Shown here one piece after another: positions 63,480 through 64,000 of a stretch of DNA of 64,000 bases. Both the position numbers and the translations under genes were made by a program. Under the pieces are notes generated by a model. The model worked only from the letters and a program-made list of their open reading frames with translations. It was not told the DNA's origin and made no database searches. The DNA comes from Streptomyces aquilus (GTDB lineage: Bacteria > Actinomycetota > Actinomycetes > Streptomycetales > Streptomycetaceae), in NCBI RefSeq assembly GCF_003955715.1, contig NZ_CP034463.1:10168001-10232000 (forward strand). Direction: 5' to 3'. Positions within the stretch are counted from its first letter, which is position 1. The number at the start of each line of letters is the position of its first letter.

Positions 63480-63905
63480 GTGGAGGAGCGAGAGGACGGC
63501 GGCGCCCGCGGGGCGTCCGGCAGGCGAGGCCGCGGCGAACTGGAGAGCGATGTCCTCGCCGCGCTCTGGGCCGCCGACGGCCCCCTGACCGCCGGCCAGG
63601 TCCGGGAGGCGCTGCCGGGCGACCTGGCCTACACGACCGTCCTGACCATCCTGTCCCGGCTGCACGACAAGGAGATGCTCGTCCGGCACCGCGAGGGCCG
63701 CGGCTACGCCTACGAGCCGGTGCGGGACGAGGCGTCGCACACCGCCCAGCGCATGCGGTCGCTGCTCGAGGGGGGTTCCGACCGCGAGGCGGTCCTGGCC
63801 CGCTTCGTCTCGGAACTGTCCGAGCAGGACGAGCACGTGTTGCAGCAGCTCCTGTCCGGGCACGACGACCGCAGCGGAGACGATCGTTCAGGAGGGAGGG
63901 CGTAA
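63480..63905 (+). CDS. blaI-like: BlaI/MecI/CopY-family transcriptional repressor
   Basis: A 141-aa repressor. The winged helix (about residues 15-85) has GELESDVLAALWAADGPLTAGQVREAL and LAYTTVLTILSRLHDKEMLVRHREGRGYAYEP, the family hallmark. The C-terminal helices form the dimer interface. GGAGG six bases before the GTG at 63480 supports this start. The family dimer binds TAC/GTA-type palindromes, such as those seen upstream. The adjacent M56 gene fits a BlaI-BlaR1-like pair in which a membrane protease relieves repression. Confidence 0.92.
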   Translation: MEEREDGGARGASGRRGRGELESDVLAALWAADGPLTAGQVREALPGDLAYTTVLTILSRLHDKEMLVRHREGRGYAYEPVRDEASHTAQRMRSLLEGGSDREAVLARFVSELSEQDEHVLQQLLSGHDDRSGDDRSGGRA

Positions 63906-63909
63906 AGCC

Positions 63910-64000
63910 GTGCTGATCAGCGTCTACGTCCCCTTCGCCGTCACGGCCGTGCTCGCCGTGCTCGCGCCCCGCCTGGCGCACGTGCTGCCCCCGCACCGCG
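63910..64000 (+). CDS. M56-family (BlaR1-like) membrane peptidase, partial
   Basis: The GTG at 63910 follows GGAGGGAGGG and starts a hydrophobic first helix (LISVYVPFAVTAVLAVLAPRLA). The gene runs off the window. Actinobacterial blaI-like genes are regularly followed by an M56 zinc protease gene, so this assignment rests on start, helix and context; the HExxH motif is outside the window. Confidence 0.68.
   Translation, partial: MLISVYVPFAVTAVLAVLAPRLAHVLPPHR

Overview
The window is high-GC, actinobacterial DNA and is almost certainly from a Streptomyces or close relative. Supporting signs are GC-ending codons, many GTG starts and 4-bp ATGA/GTGA gene overlaps, IdeR/DmdR-type iron boxes, an IS5-type insertion sequence of Streptomyces type, and many two-component systems and ABC transporters.

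Region 1 (1 to about 14.6 kb) is the end of an integrative conjugative element. A leftward operon (9669 to 648) encodes a type IV-like conjugation apparatus: a TcpC/VirB8-like protein, small membrane proteins, a VirB4-like ATPase, a VirB6-like polytopic protein and a transglycosylase/NlpC-P60 hydrolase. A rightward gene (10340) encodes a protein with two tandem winged-helix repeats, probably a replication protein. The 670 bp between these divergent units hold a striking symmetric structure: two 41-bp inverted copies and two 39-bp palindromes flank 11 exact TGCGCA hexamers in 222 bp. It looks like a replication origin or control locus. A complete two-gene IS with a TGA target duplication lies at 12489-13876. 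A broken UvrA-like gene and a 3' tRNA(CAU) fragment at 14563-14613 mark what I read as the right attachment site.

Region 2 (15.3-48 kb) is chromosomal sensing and transport. In order it holds an OmpR-type two-component pair with a COG4705 membrane protein and its paralogue; an ABC-2 transporter with a NarL-type pair; a GT-C enzyme with a YbhN-type protein; a FetB-like permease; a MacB-like ABC export locus with its regulator and kinase; a secreted phosphodiesterase; a sulfonate/nitrate-type ABC importer; a CitA/CitB-type pair; a BASS transporter; and a DedA-PAP2-PAP2-regulator-kinase operon with a divergent GT-C protein.

Region 3 (50.2-61.2 kb) is an iron-box-flanked metallophore-like locus. 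One arm encodes a MATE exporter, SbnA-like, SbnH-like and SbnB-like enzymes and a free-amino-acid type Fe(II)/2OG hydroxylase. The divergent arm encodes a complete oligopeptide/opine-type ABC importer. No NRPS or IucA/IucC-type synthetase is present.

Region 4 (61.2-64 kb) encodes a NodB deacetylase, an MGDG-synthase-like glycosyltransferase, a BlaI-family repressor and the start of an M56 (BlaR1-like) peptidase. Palindromes CTCCTAC-N5-GTAGGAG beside blaI also occur, exact or related, upstream of the GT-C gene at 23960 and in the divergent promoter at 48251. This suggests that one BlaI-type regulator controls several envelope and lipid loci in the window.
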